NCBI GenBank assembly: GCA_037200885.1
Contig: JBBCIN010000001.1
Coordinates: 186,001-250,000 of the forward strand
DNA from: PMG-095 sp037200885
Lineage (GTDB): Bacteria > Myxococcota_A > Polyangia > Polyangiales > Polyangiaceae
DNA: 64,000 bases
Direction of reading: 5' to 3'
Below are positions 55,131 to 63,688 of this stretch, one piece after another; position 1 is the first letter of the stretch, and every line of letters starts with the position of its first letter. The translations under genes were made by a program, and so were the position numbers. The notes below the pieces were generated by a model. That model did not search any database and was not told the DNA's origin. It saw only the letters and a list, made by a program, of their open reading frames with translations.

Positions 55131-56798
55131 TTACTGAAGCTGGAAGGTGACGATCCCGTCCACGTGCAGCTCGGGGTGCGTGAAAGTCAGATCGTCATCG
55201 GCCATGTTCGCGTGGCAGTTGTGGCACGGGTTTCCGGGATTCGGGTGCGGCGGTGGCGGTGGATACCCGTGACAGCTTCCGCACGCGGCCTCGCTGCCGT
55301 CGACCCGAGTCCACGTCGGTGCTGTGTTCGTACCGCCCGATGGGTCGCCGTTGGGGAAGATCGCGCCGTGGCAGCTCGTGGATTGGCAGGTTCCGTTGAC
55401 GTATTCCGGCATGGCGCCTTGCGCGAGCGCCACTCCCGAAAAGGTGAGCTCTGCGGGCAGCGCTGAATCGAGATGTCCCGGATCCAGCACCTTTTGGGGA
55501 ACGAGGTGACATTCATTGCACGGAACCGCGCGTGAGCGCTCCGTCCCGCGCACGTGGGTCTGGTGTGCTCCCACGCCGGGCGCCGCCGTCTGTGAGTTCC
55601 CCGTGGTGTCGAGGGGTGGCGCGGGATTCGCGCCGCCGTGGCAATTCGTGCAGCTGCCGTTCACCGACAGATTGACGACGCCGTTCACGTGCAGGCTCTT
55701 GTTGATGATGCTGCGGTTGTCCGAAGCGATCACGGCGCTGTGGCAGGACACGCAATTGGACGATTGCGGATGAGGCAGCGCCGGAGGCAGGCCATGGCAG
55801 GAGCTGCAATCGAGTTGCTTGTCCTGGGTCCAGACCGGGGAATCGCGCATTTCGCCGGGCGAGGGCGAATGGCAGTACGTTCCGCCGCAGGTGGCATGGG
55901 ACTCGACCCACGCTGGCGAGTGGTCCTTCGCGAGCGCGGCGCCAGTGAATATCACCTCTGCCGGAAGGCCATCGATGTGCGTCGCATCGTCGACGTGCTC
56001 CGGTACGACGTGGCACTCTTTGCACTGAAGCGGGCGACTGTTCATGCCTCCGCTCAAGTGAACCTGGTGCGCGCCGACGCCGATCGCCGAGAAATTGGCG
56101 TTGCCTAACGTGTCCAAGGGTGGGGCCGCGTTCTTGTCGCTGCCATGGCAAATCTTGCAATCGCCCGCTACGTAGTCGACGACGCCGTCCACGTGGCGTT
56201 CGGGGGCGATGAAATGCCGGTTGGCGTCGATCACCTGACCGTGACAGACATCGCAGCGATCGGATTGGGGGTGCGGCGCGGCTGGCGGCAAACCGTGGCA
56301 AGTGCCGCAAGCCTGGTTGCTGCCGCGGGGTTCGGTCCACACCGCCCAGGCATCGCGATGGCAATAGCTGCTCTGGCAGGTGCGCGTCGCCGGGTCGTAG
56401 GAAGGACTCCGATAGCCCTCTTGGGCGAGCGCGCCGAACACCACGTCGCCGGGCGGTCCGTCGTCGGCATGGCCGGGTGAGTCCACTGCGTCGGGGATCA
56501 CGTGGCACTCATTGCAGGCGACTGCGGCGTGAGTGGAACTCGCGTTCAGGTGGATCTCGTGCGCTCCGACCCCTGGATAGCCCGGGGTCGATTGCTGCAT
56601 GAGATCTTTGGGTGGCGCCGCGCGCCTCAAGTAGTCCCCGGAGCGATTGGCATCCCCGTGGCAGCTCGTGCAGCGGGTCACCTCGGCGTCAGTTTTCGGG
56701 TCGTCCCGTCGCTTGAGACAACCCGGCATGGCCAGCGCGCCGATGACCGCAGCCAGCACGACCAAGCACAGCGACAGCCTCGCGCGGCGCTCATTCAT
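55131..56798 (-). CDS. 15-haem c-type cytochrome with threefold repeat
   Basis: 555 residues with a signal ending at MPGC (~27; a weak lipobox). I count 12 CXXCH and three wide CX4CH motifs (CQSSYCH, CGGTYCH, CQSTSCH). The wide motif recurs once per ~170-residue repeat, each repeat reading CNECH/CKECH... CX4CH ... CGTCHGLPPAAPHP-like ... CxxCH ... HVDGVV ... CxxCH. This is the CX4CH...CXXCH repeat type known from Geobacter outer-membrane cytochromes. It overlaps the 12-haem gene by eight bases and is the last gene of the barrel operon, in the position of the outer-face cytochrome of porin-cytochrome conduits. Confidence 0.92.
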   Translation of the reverse strand: MNERRARLSLCLVVLAAVIGALAMPGCLKRRDDPKTDAEVTRCTSCHGDANRSGDYLRRAAPPKDLMQQSTPGYPGVGAHEIHLNASSTHAAVACNECHVIPDAVDSPGHADDGPPGDVVFGALAQEGYRSPSYDPATRTCQSSYCHRDAWAVWTEPRGSNQACGTCHGLPPAAPHPQSDRCDVCHGQVIDANRHFIAPERHVDGVVDYVAGDCKICHGSDKNAAPPLDTLGNANFSAIGVGAHQVHLSGGMNSRPLQCKECHVVPEHVDDATHIDGLPAEVIFTGAALAKDHSPAWVESHATCGGTYCHSPSPGEMRDSPVWTQDKQLDCSSCHGLPPALPHPQSSNCVSCHSAVIASDNRSIINKSLHVNGVVNLSVNGSCTNCHGGANPAPPLDTTGNSQTAAPGVGAHQTHVRGTERSRAVPCNECHLVPQKVLDPGHLDSALPAELTFSGVALAQGAMPEYVNGTCQSTSCHGAIFPNGDPSGGTNTAPTWTRVDGSEAACGSCHGYPPPPPHPNPGNPCHNCHANMADDDLTFTHPELHVDGIVTFQLQ

Positions 56799-57837
56799 GG
56801 CAGTACCTGCACATCTCGGAATCGACCCCGCGCGAGCTCTTCCAGCCGCGGGGGTGCGGGTTCCCTCCGTAAGCGCCGACCTTGTGGCAGCGGATGCAGT
56901 TGGTGGCGGGCCCGGCCTCGTGGCAACCCGCGCAGGACACGATGTCGCGCCGGGCGACCGTGCCGTGGAAGTTGCTCGATGACGTGTTGGTCCCTACCCA
57001 TTCGGGCGGATGCGGATTCGTCGGGTTAGCCACGTTCGCGCTCACTCCGCGGGCCACGTGGCAAGCATCGCAAGTTTGAACCGTGTGGCAGGAGAGGCAG
57101 CGTGATGGCTCCGAGCGCGCCTCGATTGCATGGCGAACCATGAAATCCCCACGGTGGACCTGGCCTGACTCGATCTGCTCCGGCCGTCGCGCCTCGACCG
57201 TCAGATCCTGCGTCACGTCGTGGCAGGACTGACATTGCGCTTGCGTGTGGCAGCTCTGACAGAGCTGGGCCTGCTGGCGCTCGGCCATCGCGTCGCCGTG
57301 GTGGCGCAGGAACGCCGTGTCGTGCTTGAGGAAGGTCGTGGGCATCGTGCGCCGCAATGCATCTGCCTCATGGCACGGGGTGCATTCGCCGCGTGACCAC
57401 TGCTCGGCGTGCTCGTGGCAGCCGAAGCATTGGCTCATCGGCGGCAAAGATGGCCGCTTCGGGTCCACCACGCCCGAATGACAGGGCACGCATTGCCCGC
57501 GAATTTCCGGCATTGCCAGGTGTTTGTCGTGATCGATCGCGATCTCGCCGCTCGGGCGCACGGGCAAAACCGCAAGCACGGCTTGCACCTGGTGCGCGTC
57601 GCGATGGCAGCGGGCGCACAGCGAGGCGCCCGGCATGCGCTGCCCGGAATCGTGCGTGGCCACGTCGTGGCAGCTCACGCAGCTCAAGCACGCCGGCTTG
57701 CCGGGCGCGCCGCAAGCGATGCCGACCAGATGAACCTGGTGCGGAAAGCGCGACGGCACGGACTCGCTCTCGCACGCAGCCAGCACCGCGAGTGCAACCG
57801 CGATCCAGAGCAGGAGCGCGGGGAAGCGCACATTCAC
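56791..57837 (-). CDS. 12-haem c-type cytochrome lipoprotein
   Basis: 348 residues from the GTG at 57837 that overlaps the barrel gene's stop by four bases (GTGA). The signal ends in a good lipobox, LAAC (Cys22). I count 12 CXXCH motifs: CVSCH, CARCH, CVPCH, CFGCH, CTPCH, CQSCH, CQSCH, CLSCH, CDACH, CAGCH, CIRCH and CRYCH, spread from ~55 to the last residues. Many free His (e.g. HDKH, FLRHHGD) can act as axial ligands. In the order barrel, this protein, 15-haem protein, it fits the periplasmic-side cytochrome that plugs the barrel. Confidence 0.92.
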   Translation of the reverse strand: MNVRFPALLLWIAVALAVLAACESESVPSRFPHQVHLVGIACGAPGKPACLSCVSCHDVATHDSGQRMPGASLCARCHRDAHQVQAVLAVLPVRPSGEIAIDHDKHLAMPEIRGQCVPCHSGVVDPKRPSLPPMSQCFGCHEHAEQWSRGECTPCHEADALRRTMPTTFLKHDTAFLRHHGDAMAERQQAQLCQSCHTQAQCQSCHDVTQDLTVEARRPEQIESGQVHRGDFMVRHAIEARSEPSRCLSCHTVQTCDACHVARGVSANVANPTNPHPPEWVGTNTSSSNFHGTVARRDIVSCAGCHEAGPATNCIRCHKVGAYGGNPHPRGWKSSRGVDSEMCRYCHE

Positions 57838-59255
57838 CACCTTGGCCTCGCTTTCGACGGAGCGTCGAAATGATAAGTGACACGCAACATGGTCTGCGCA
57901 TCGGAGGCGGCGTACGGCGACTGGGCGACCGACGCGCTCCACAGGACCTCGAGCGAATCGAGGGCCTGGTAGGACGCGGTGCCCGCGTACACCGATGAAG
58001 TTTTATAGCCCGCGACCGGCATGTCGTAAAAGTAGCCGTACGCTTCGAGCGTCGACGAGAGCCTGCGGCTGAGCTTGCGACTGAACGAGACGCGTAGCGC
58101 TTGGTAGCCGTTTTGAGGTGCAATCACCCGGGAGTAGGCGACGCGCAGGATGGTTGGGTAGTCTTGACCGAGGGCGATACGCGCGGCCGCCTCGCCGCGC
58201 GCGCCCGGACCGGTCCCGCGATAGGCTTCGATGTACCCGTTCGTGTCGAGCCGCAGCCAGCGCAGGATTTTGGCCGTGAGCGTGCCGCCGAACTCGTCGA
58301 AGCCGTCGGTCGAGAACACCGAGAGCACGGACTGTCGCGATAACAGCAGCGCTGGCTCGGCGTGCAGCACCTCTGCGCCCACGTTGATGAGCGGGTGAGG
58401 GGTCGCATCGAGCCAGAACCTCGCGTCCGCAAAGCGCCCGCTGTCGAGATCGAGCAGAGCGCTCGCGCCGAGGGAGGCCTCGCTGATCGGCTGCGCGCCC
58501 AGGTCCAATCCGAGATTTCGCTGGTCCACACCACCCGACACTTCCTGGTCGTGAAAGGAGACGCTGCCGGAAATGTGCGGCGTCTGGTAACCCAAGCGGC
58601 CGCCCGTGAGCCAATAGTTGCCGCGCGACGGAGTGCCTGGTTGATAGGTGACGAGGGTGTCTTCGGCGGAGCCGAGCTGGTGGTACCCCGGTCGGTCGTC
58701 CCAGCGCGGTAAGACCGTGAAACCGCCATACCCTTCGAGAAAGAAGCCGAGGTGCCGGGCGCCGACCATGACACCGTCGAACCGCGCGTAGCGTGCGGCG
58801 CCGCCGGCCACTTGCTGCCGCCCGACACGCGCCCAAGCCGGGCCTGCCTCGAGCCGAATGTTCGCGGTCTGCACGTCGCCGTCGAACGGGCGTTCCATGT
58901 TCGACTCGGTCGGCCAGTAGCGACCCCAGGCAGCAAATTCGAGACCGATGCTGTCCTTTTGCCAGGGGGCATCCACATCGCGCGCGTTCGCGAACAAGTA
59001 CTCGTGTACGGGCAGAGCCACCTCGGTCGGTACGTACTGCCCGTTTTGCCCGGGGACGAGCGCCCGCCGGTAAAGCTGTACGTACGTTTCGCTCTGACCG
59101 CTCACGCTGAAACGATCGGGAGCGACCGTCTTCTGATCCTTGGGGCTCGGATGCGACGGCTCGTCTGCCGTGCTCGGCCGTGTCACGAGCAAGAATAGGA
59201 GCAAAGCCGGGACCGGCGGCGCGATCGCGCGCAGAGGCCCGGAAATTCGCGCCAT
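57834..59255 (-). CDS. Outer-membrane beta-barrel of a putative porin-cytochrome conduit
   Basis: 473 residues from the ATG at 59255 (an open frame continues to 59294 but adds no signal). A signal peptide ends near STADE (~31). The mature part is a long succession of amphipathic strands with Gly, Tyr and Trp (GLEFAAWGRYWPTES, RLEAGPAWARVGRQ, RYARFDGVMVGARHLGFFLEGYGG, SRKLSRRLSSTLEAYGYFYD), ending in a strand, LRVTYHFDAP, plus a short basic tail. No haem motif. First gene of the operon with the 12- and 15-haem cytochromes. In known conduits (MtrB, OmbB/PioB-like) such a barrel sheathes a cytochrome through the membrane; sequence similarity to those is not evident by eye, so this role rests on context. 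Confidence 0.8.
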   Translation of the reverse strand: MARISGPLRAIAPPVPALLLFLLVTRPSTADEPSHPSPKDQKTVAPDRFSVSGQSETYVQLYRRALVPGQNGQYVPTEVALPVHEYLFANARDVDAPWQKDSIGLEFAAWGRYWPTESNMERPFDGDVQTANIRLEAGPAWARVGRQQVAGGAARYARFDGVMVGARHLGFFLEGYGGFTVLPRWDDRPGYHQLGSAEDTLVTYQPGTPSRGNYWLTGGRLGYQTPHISGSVSFHDQEVSGGVDQRNLGLDLGAQPISEASLGASALLDLDSGRFADARFWLDATPHPLINVGAEVLHAEPALLLSRQSVLSVFSTDGFDEFGGTLTAKILRWLRLDTNGYIEAYRGTGPGARGEAAARIALGQDYPTILRVAYSRVIAPQNGYQALRVSFSRKLSRRLSSTLEAYGYFYDMPVAGYKTSSVYAGTASYQALDSLEVLWSASVAQSPYAASDAQTMLRVTYHFDAPSKARPRW

Positions 59256-59272
59256 GTTCTGCACGACGCTAG

Positions 59273-59293
59273 TGCCACTGGAGCTGAGTGGCA
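59273..59293. promoter_or_regulatory. Candidate operator upstream of the barrel-cytochrome operon
   Basis: TGCCACT (59273-59279) and AGTGGCA (59287-59293) form a perfect 7-bp inverted repeat with a seven-base spacer, 18 bases before the start of the barrel gene and 50 bases before the gene at 59343. It lies in an 87-base divergent gap, so a dimeric regulator bound here could control both directions. Confidence 0.45.
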
Positions 59294-59342
59294 ATTGCTA
59301 CTTTGTGCGACGCGACCGTCGACCCCTGGTAGCGTGTTTGCA

Positions 59343-60359
59343 ATGGATCACTTCCGTTTCATGGGCGCCGCCGGGGTCTCACTGCTCGTCGCACTTTCTG
59401 GCTGCGGCGGAAGCGAGCATGCTGCCGACTCACCGGCCGCTAGCTCGATGAGTCCGAGCGATGCCCGCGCTTTCATCGCGCAGGCTCAGCGCGAACGCGG
59501 CATTCCCATCGATCAGACCCCGGTCAGAAACCTGGACCAGGTACTCCAGGCGCTCGCCGATGATCAGGTCGGGCGTTTCTCGAGCGCCGCGCAGCTGGTG
59601 GCCGGCAAGCCCGGCATCGACGCCCTGGCGCTCCACGCGACCATCGAGCTGGCCTGGAGCGATGACTTTACGACCTTCGCACGCATTCTCGATGAGCTGG
59701 GAAAGCGCCGTGAATTCGAGGCGAAGCGGCTGTTGACGAAGCGCGAGTCCGGGCAGGCGCTGACCGAGGCCGAGAGCAAAGGCCTCGAGCAAAACCAAAA
59801 GATTGCTGCGTTCGACGTCAAAGCCAAGCTCGCTCTTTCCGTGCTTGCGCGCGAGCACCTTCACACCGCTGCAAGCGTCGTCGACGAGGCACTGCGGCAG
59901 TTCCCGAAGGATCCCACTACTTACCGCGTGGCCGCATACCTCTCGCTCCTTTCACGTGAGTGGCCGGACTTCGATACCGCCATGAGCTGGTTCGCCGACA
60001 CCGAAGCGACGGATGCAGGGCTCGTCTACTTGCGCGCGCTCGAGGCACTGAACCGCCGCCGCGTGCCCAAGGACGCCACGGCGCTGTTCAGGGCCGCCCT
60101 GAAGCTCAATCCGAAAATGGTGCGCGCCCAAGCAAAGCTCGTGCTCACCGAAGACGGAATCGATGCGACGTATCGCGAGTTCGAGAAATTGCGTGGGGCG
60201 GCGCCCCAACATCCGATGGTATCGATCTTGGGGCCCTCCATCACGAGCGATTACGAGCTCTCGTCATCGTTTCGTCAAGCTCGAGCCTCGCGTCAACCAG
60301 CCGCGTCCGTCGAGGTGGGCGTTCCAGCGCCGACGAGTGACCCAGCCGTCGCTCAATGA
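59343..60359 (+). CDS. Lipoprotein with helical (TPR-like) repeats
   Basis: 338 residues from the ATG at 59343. The lipobox is LSGC (~21). After a Ser/Ala linker the protein is all-helical with tetratricopeptide-like pairs (AAQLVAGKPGIDALALHATIEL, LAREHLHTAASVVDEALRQFPKDP, ALFRAALKLNPKMVRAQAKLVL) and a Pro/Ser-rich tail. TPR lipoproteins act as scaffolds in the periplasm. It is divergent from the barrel-cytochrome operon with an 87-base gap and 31 bases upstream of ackA, so it may belong to either function. No direct evidence of haem. Confidence 0.78.
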   Translation: MDHFRFMGAAGVSLLVALSGCGGSEHAADSPAASSMSPSDARAFIAQAQRERGIPIDQTPVRNLDQVLQALADDQVGRFSSAAQLVAGKPGIDALALHATIELAWSDDFTTFARILDELGKRREFEAKRLLTKRESGQALTEAESKGLEQNQKIAAFDVKAKLALSVLAREHLHTAASVVDEALRQFPKDPTTYRVAAYLSLLSREWPDFDTAMSWFADTEATDAGLVYLRALEALNRRRVPKDATALFRAALKLNPKMVRAQAKLVLTEDGIDATYREFEKLRGAAPQHPMVSILGPSITSDYELSSSFRQARASRQPAASVEVGVPAPTSDPAVAQ

Positions 60360-60390
60360 CGGGCGACTGTCGTGTTAGGCTGTGCTTCAC

Positions 60391-61572
60391 ATGACGTCCG
60401 GAGCCGTTCTCGTTCTGAATTCGGGCAGCTCGTCGCTGAAATTTGCGGTGATTGAACCGGATTCAGGCCGGGTGATCGCGCAGGGCATCGCGGAACGCTT
60501 GGGCAGCGGCGAGCCCACATTTCAGTTCGGATCGGCGCCGGAACGCCGGCTCGACCAGGGCGCGACCCACGCTGAAGCGCTCGCTGCGCTGCTCGGCGAT
60601 TTGAAGGACGTCTCGGTCGTGGCGGTGGGGCATCGCGTGGTTCACGGCGGTGAAGCTTTTTCGAATAGCGTCGTGCTCGACGACGCTGCGTTGAAACAGA
60701 TCCGCGCGTGTTCGGAGCTCGCGCCGCTGCACAATCCCGCGAACGTGCTCGGCATCGAAGCGGCGCGACGCGCCTTCGCCGAGCTGCCCCAAGTCGCCGT
60801 ATTCGACACCGCGTTTCATCAAACCCTTCCCCGTGCGGCGTACCACTACGCCATTCCCTACGAATACTACGAGCAGCACCGGGTGAGGCGCTACGGCTTT
60901 CACGGGACGAGCCACTGCTACGTGGCGGAGGTTGCGGCTTGCACGCTCGGCAAGCCGATCGAATCGCTCGACCTGGTTACCGCGCATCTCGGCAATGGCG
61001 CCAGCGTCTGCGCGATCGCGAAGGGGCGCAGTGTCGACACCAGCATGGGCTTCACCCCGCTCGAGGGGCTCGTGATGGGCACTCGCTCGGGCGACGTGGA
61101 CCCAAACTTGCACGAATTTTTGGTCAAACACGCCCAGCTCGACCTTCACCAAGTCAGCGAAATTTTGAACAAAAAGAGCGGGCTTTTGGGGCTGTCCGGG
61201 GTCAGCAACGACATGCGCACGTTGCTCGCCTTGCGCGCACAGGGCAATGACCGTGCTCGGCTTGCGATCGAGGTCTTTTGCTACCGGCTGGCGAAGGCCA
61301 TTCTCGCCCAATGCGCGGGCCTTTCGCGCGTGGATGCACTGGTGTTCACCGGCGGGATTGGCGAGCACGCAGCGGAGGTTCGCGCTGAAACCCTCGGGCA
61401 TCTGCGCGTGCTCGGCGCCGCGGTCGACGACGAGCTCAACCGTGCCCACGGCGCCGAGCAGCACGGCCGGATCACGCGCGAATCGTCGCCTTTGCTCGCG
61501 CTCGTGATCCCCACCAACGAAGAGCTGGTCATTGCACGCGAAACGGCGCGCCTGACTCGGCAAACCGCCTGA
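60391..61572 (+). CDS. ackA: Acetate kinase
   Basis: 393 residues from the ATG at 60391 (an earlier TTG adds three). Interconverts acetyl phosphate + ADP with acetate + ATP in the cytoplasm. Family motifs are all present: NSGSSSLKF (~8-16), GHRVVHGGE (~80-88), FDTAFHQTLP with the catalytic Asp (~139-148), HLGNGAS, DTSMGFTPLEGLVMGTRSGD and FTGGIGEHA. It precedes pta with a 14-base gap, the classic acetate operon. In the acetate-forming direction it yields ATP; in reverse it activates acetate for respiration. Confidence 0.97.
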   Translation: MTSGAVLVLNSGSSSLKFAVIEPDSGRVIAQGIAERLGSGEPTFQFGSAPERRLDQGATHAEALAALLGDLKDVSVVAVGHRVVHGGEAFSNSVVLDDAALKQIRACSELAPLHNPANVLGIEAARRAFAELPQVAVFDTAFHQTLPRAAYHYAIPYEYYEQHRVRRYGFHGTSHCYVAEVAACTLGKPIESLDLVTAHLGNGASVCAIAKGRSVDTSMGFTPLEGLVMGTRSGDVDPNLHEFLVKHAQLDLHQVSEILNKKSGLLGLSGVSNDMRTLLALRAQGNDRARLAIEVFCYRLAKAILAQCAGLSRVDALVFTGGIGEHAAEVRAETLGHLRVLGAAVDDELNRAHGAEQHGRITRESSPLLALVIPTNEELVIARETARLTRQTA

Positions 61573-61586
61573 GCGAAACGAAAGCC

Positions 61587-63683
61587 ATGCCTCATACCTT
61601 CTACTTGGTTCCGAGCGGCGGCGGCGTGGGTCTCACGTCGCTAGCGCTAGGTCTCGTTCGCGCGCTCGACAATCGCGGCGTGCGCGTCGCTTTTTTCAAA
61701 CCGATTGCTCAACCCGCTCTGCACGACACCGGCCCCGAGCGCTCCACGCATTTCATCCGCCACACCAGCGCGCTCACGCCCACCGCTCCGCTCGCGCTCG
61801 AAGAAGCTTCGCGCTTACTTCTCGCGCGCCGCACGGACGAGCTATTCGAGCATGTTCTGCGCGATTTTCACGCGTCTGCAGGGGACGCAGACGTGGTGGT
61901 GGTGGAAGGCTTGGCCAACACCTATGACGCGCTCGGTGAGGGTAGCCTCAATCGCGAGCTCGTGCGCACGCTGAGCGCGGAAGTCATTTTGGTGGGCTCG
62001 CTGGGTGCTACGCCGCTCGGGGAGTTCGAGTCGCAGCTCGAGTTCGCCGCCAGCCAATACGGCGGCTTCGGGCCCGGACGCGTGATCGGCTGCTTCGTGA
62101 ATCGCGTCCCGGCCCGCGACTTACGCCTGCGCGCGAGCCCGCACGGTGAGTTCGAACCTGGACGCCTGCGGCTGAGCAGGCCCGATTTCAACGTGATCGG
62201 CGCGATCCCGGACAACCCCGAGCTCGCGGCCTGCCGCACGATCGACATCGCTCGCCAGCTCGACGCTGATGTCGTGCACCAAGGCGAAATCATGACCCGT
62301 CGCGCCAAAAAGATCACCCTCCTCGCGCGCACGGTGCCAAACCTCGTGCACACCCTCGTAGCGGGATCCATCCTGGTCACGCCCGGCGATCGCGCGGACG
62401 TGGTCCTCGCGGTGGCCTTGGCCGCGATCAACAAGGTCCCCATTTCAGGCTTGATTTTGACGGGTGGGATCGAGCTACCGCCGTCGGTTCTCGAGCTCTG
62501 CCGCCCCGGGCTCGCGACCGGCTTGCCGGTACTCCAAGTGCGCTCGAACACCTGGGAGACAGCGAACAAGCTCGCTCAAATGAGCCCCGAGATCCCGATC
62601 GATGATCTCGAGCGAGTGCTGCGCGGGATGGATTTCGTGGCCAGCCACATCGACACCGCCTGGATCGCGCGCCACTCGCAGGTCCCGGTAGAGACACGTG
62701 TCTCGCCCGCAGCATTTTGTTATCGCCTGACGGAGCTGGCGCGCGCAGCGAAAAAGCGCATCGTGTTGCCGGAGGGCAATGAGCCGCGCACGGTGCGCGC
62801 GGCCGCGATCTGCGCCGAGCGGGGGATCGCCCGCTGTGTCCTTCTGGGCGACCCAGTAGAAATTCGCCGCGTGGCGGAAGCTCTCGAAGTCGAGCTGCCT
62901 GCGGGCGTCGAAATTCTCGACCCAGTTTCGATTCGCGCCAACTACGTGGCGCCATTGGTCGAAATGCGAAAGCACAAGGGCCTAGCTCCGCAAGCGGCGG
63001 CCGATTTTCTGGAAGACAACGTCTGGCTCGGAACCATGATGCTCGCGCTGGGCGAGGTGGATGGCCTGGTGTCGGGCGCGCTCCATTCGACCGCGAACAC
63101 CATTCGCCCGGCGCTGCAACTGATCAAGACCAAGCCGGGAGCCAAGGTCGTGTCCTCGATTTTTTTCATGTGCTTGCCCGAGCAAGTGCTGGTCTATGGC
63201 GATTGCGCGGTCATTCCGGATCCCGACGCCGCCACGCTGGCAGACATCGCGATTCAGAGCGCAGACTCTGCGGCTCGCTTCGGAATTGCCCCTTCTGTCG
63301 CGATGATCAGCTATTCGACCGGCGAGTCCGGCTCGGGTAGTGACGTCGACAAGGTGCGCGAAGCTACCCGCATTGCCCAGGCGGCGCGCCCCGATCTCTC
63401 GCTCGACGGACCGCTCCAATACGACGCCGCTGCGATCCCGGAGGTCGCGGCGAGCAAGGCCCCTCACAGCACCGTTGCCGGGCACGCGACCGTGTTCATC
63501 TTTCCCGACCTGAACACCGGCAATACGACTTACAAAGCCGTTCAGCGCAGTGCGAACGTGATCAGCATCGGCCCGATGCTTCAGGGGCTCGGGCGCCCGG
63601 TCAACGATCTGTCGCGCGGCGCGTTGGTCGAAGACATCGTGTACACCATCGCGCTGACCGCGATTCAGGCCGGCCAGCGCTGA
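61587..63683 (+). CDS. pta: Phosphate acetyltransferase, long form with DRTGG domain
   Basis: 698 residues. The order is that of the long Pta: an N-terminal P-loop-like domain (PSGGGVGLTSLALGLVRAL, ~9-27), a DRTGG domain (~215-330, VPISGLILTGG), and the catalytic PTA_PTB domain (~370-690) with VLPEGNEPRTVRAA, DGLVSGALHSTANTIRP, DLNTGNTTYKAVQR. It transfers the acetyl group between CoA and phosphate, working with AckA. The extra N-terminal domains give allosteric control in enterobacterial homologues. Second gene of the ackA-pta operon. Confidence 0.96.
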   Translation: MPHTFYLVPSGGGVGLTSLALGLVRALDNRGVRVAFFKPIAQPALHDTGPERSTHFIRHTSALTPTAPLALEEASRLLLARRTDELFEHVLRDFHASAGDADVVVVEGLANTYDALGEGSLNRELVRTLSAEVILVGSLGATPLGEFESQLEFAASQYGGFGPGRVIGCFVNRVPARDLRLRASPHGEFEPGRLRLSRPDFNVIGAIPDNPELAACRTIDIARQLDADVVHQGEIMTRRAKKITLLARTVPNLVHTLVAGSILVTPGDRADVVLAVALAAINKVPISGLILTGGIELPPSVLELCRPGLATGLPVLQVRSNTWETANKLAQMSPEIPIDDLERVLRGMDFVASHIDTAWIARHSQVPVETRVSPAAFCYRLTELARAAKKRIVLPEGNEPRTVRAAAICAERGIARCVLLGDPVEIRRVAEALEVELPAGVEILDPVSIRANYVAPLVEMRKHKGLAPQAAADFLEDNVWLGTMMLALGEVDGLVSGALHSTANTIRPALQLIKTKPGAKVVSSIFFMCLPEQVLVYGDCAVIPDPDAATLADIAIQSADSAARFGIAPSVAMISYSTGESGSGSDVDKVREATRIAQAARPDLSLDGPLQYDAAAIPEVAASKAPHSTVAGHATVFIFPDLNTGNTTYKAVQRSANVISIGPMLQGLGRPVNDLSRGALVEDIVYTIALTAIQAGQR

Positions 63684-63688
63684 GCCCG

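Noticed and set aside
60463..61563. 366-codon minus-strand open frame
   Set aside because: Complete shadow of ackA, which has all its catalytic motifs.
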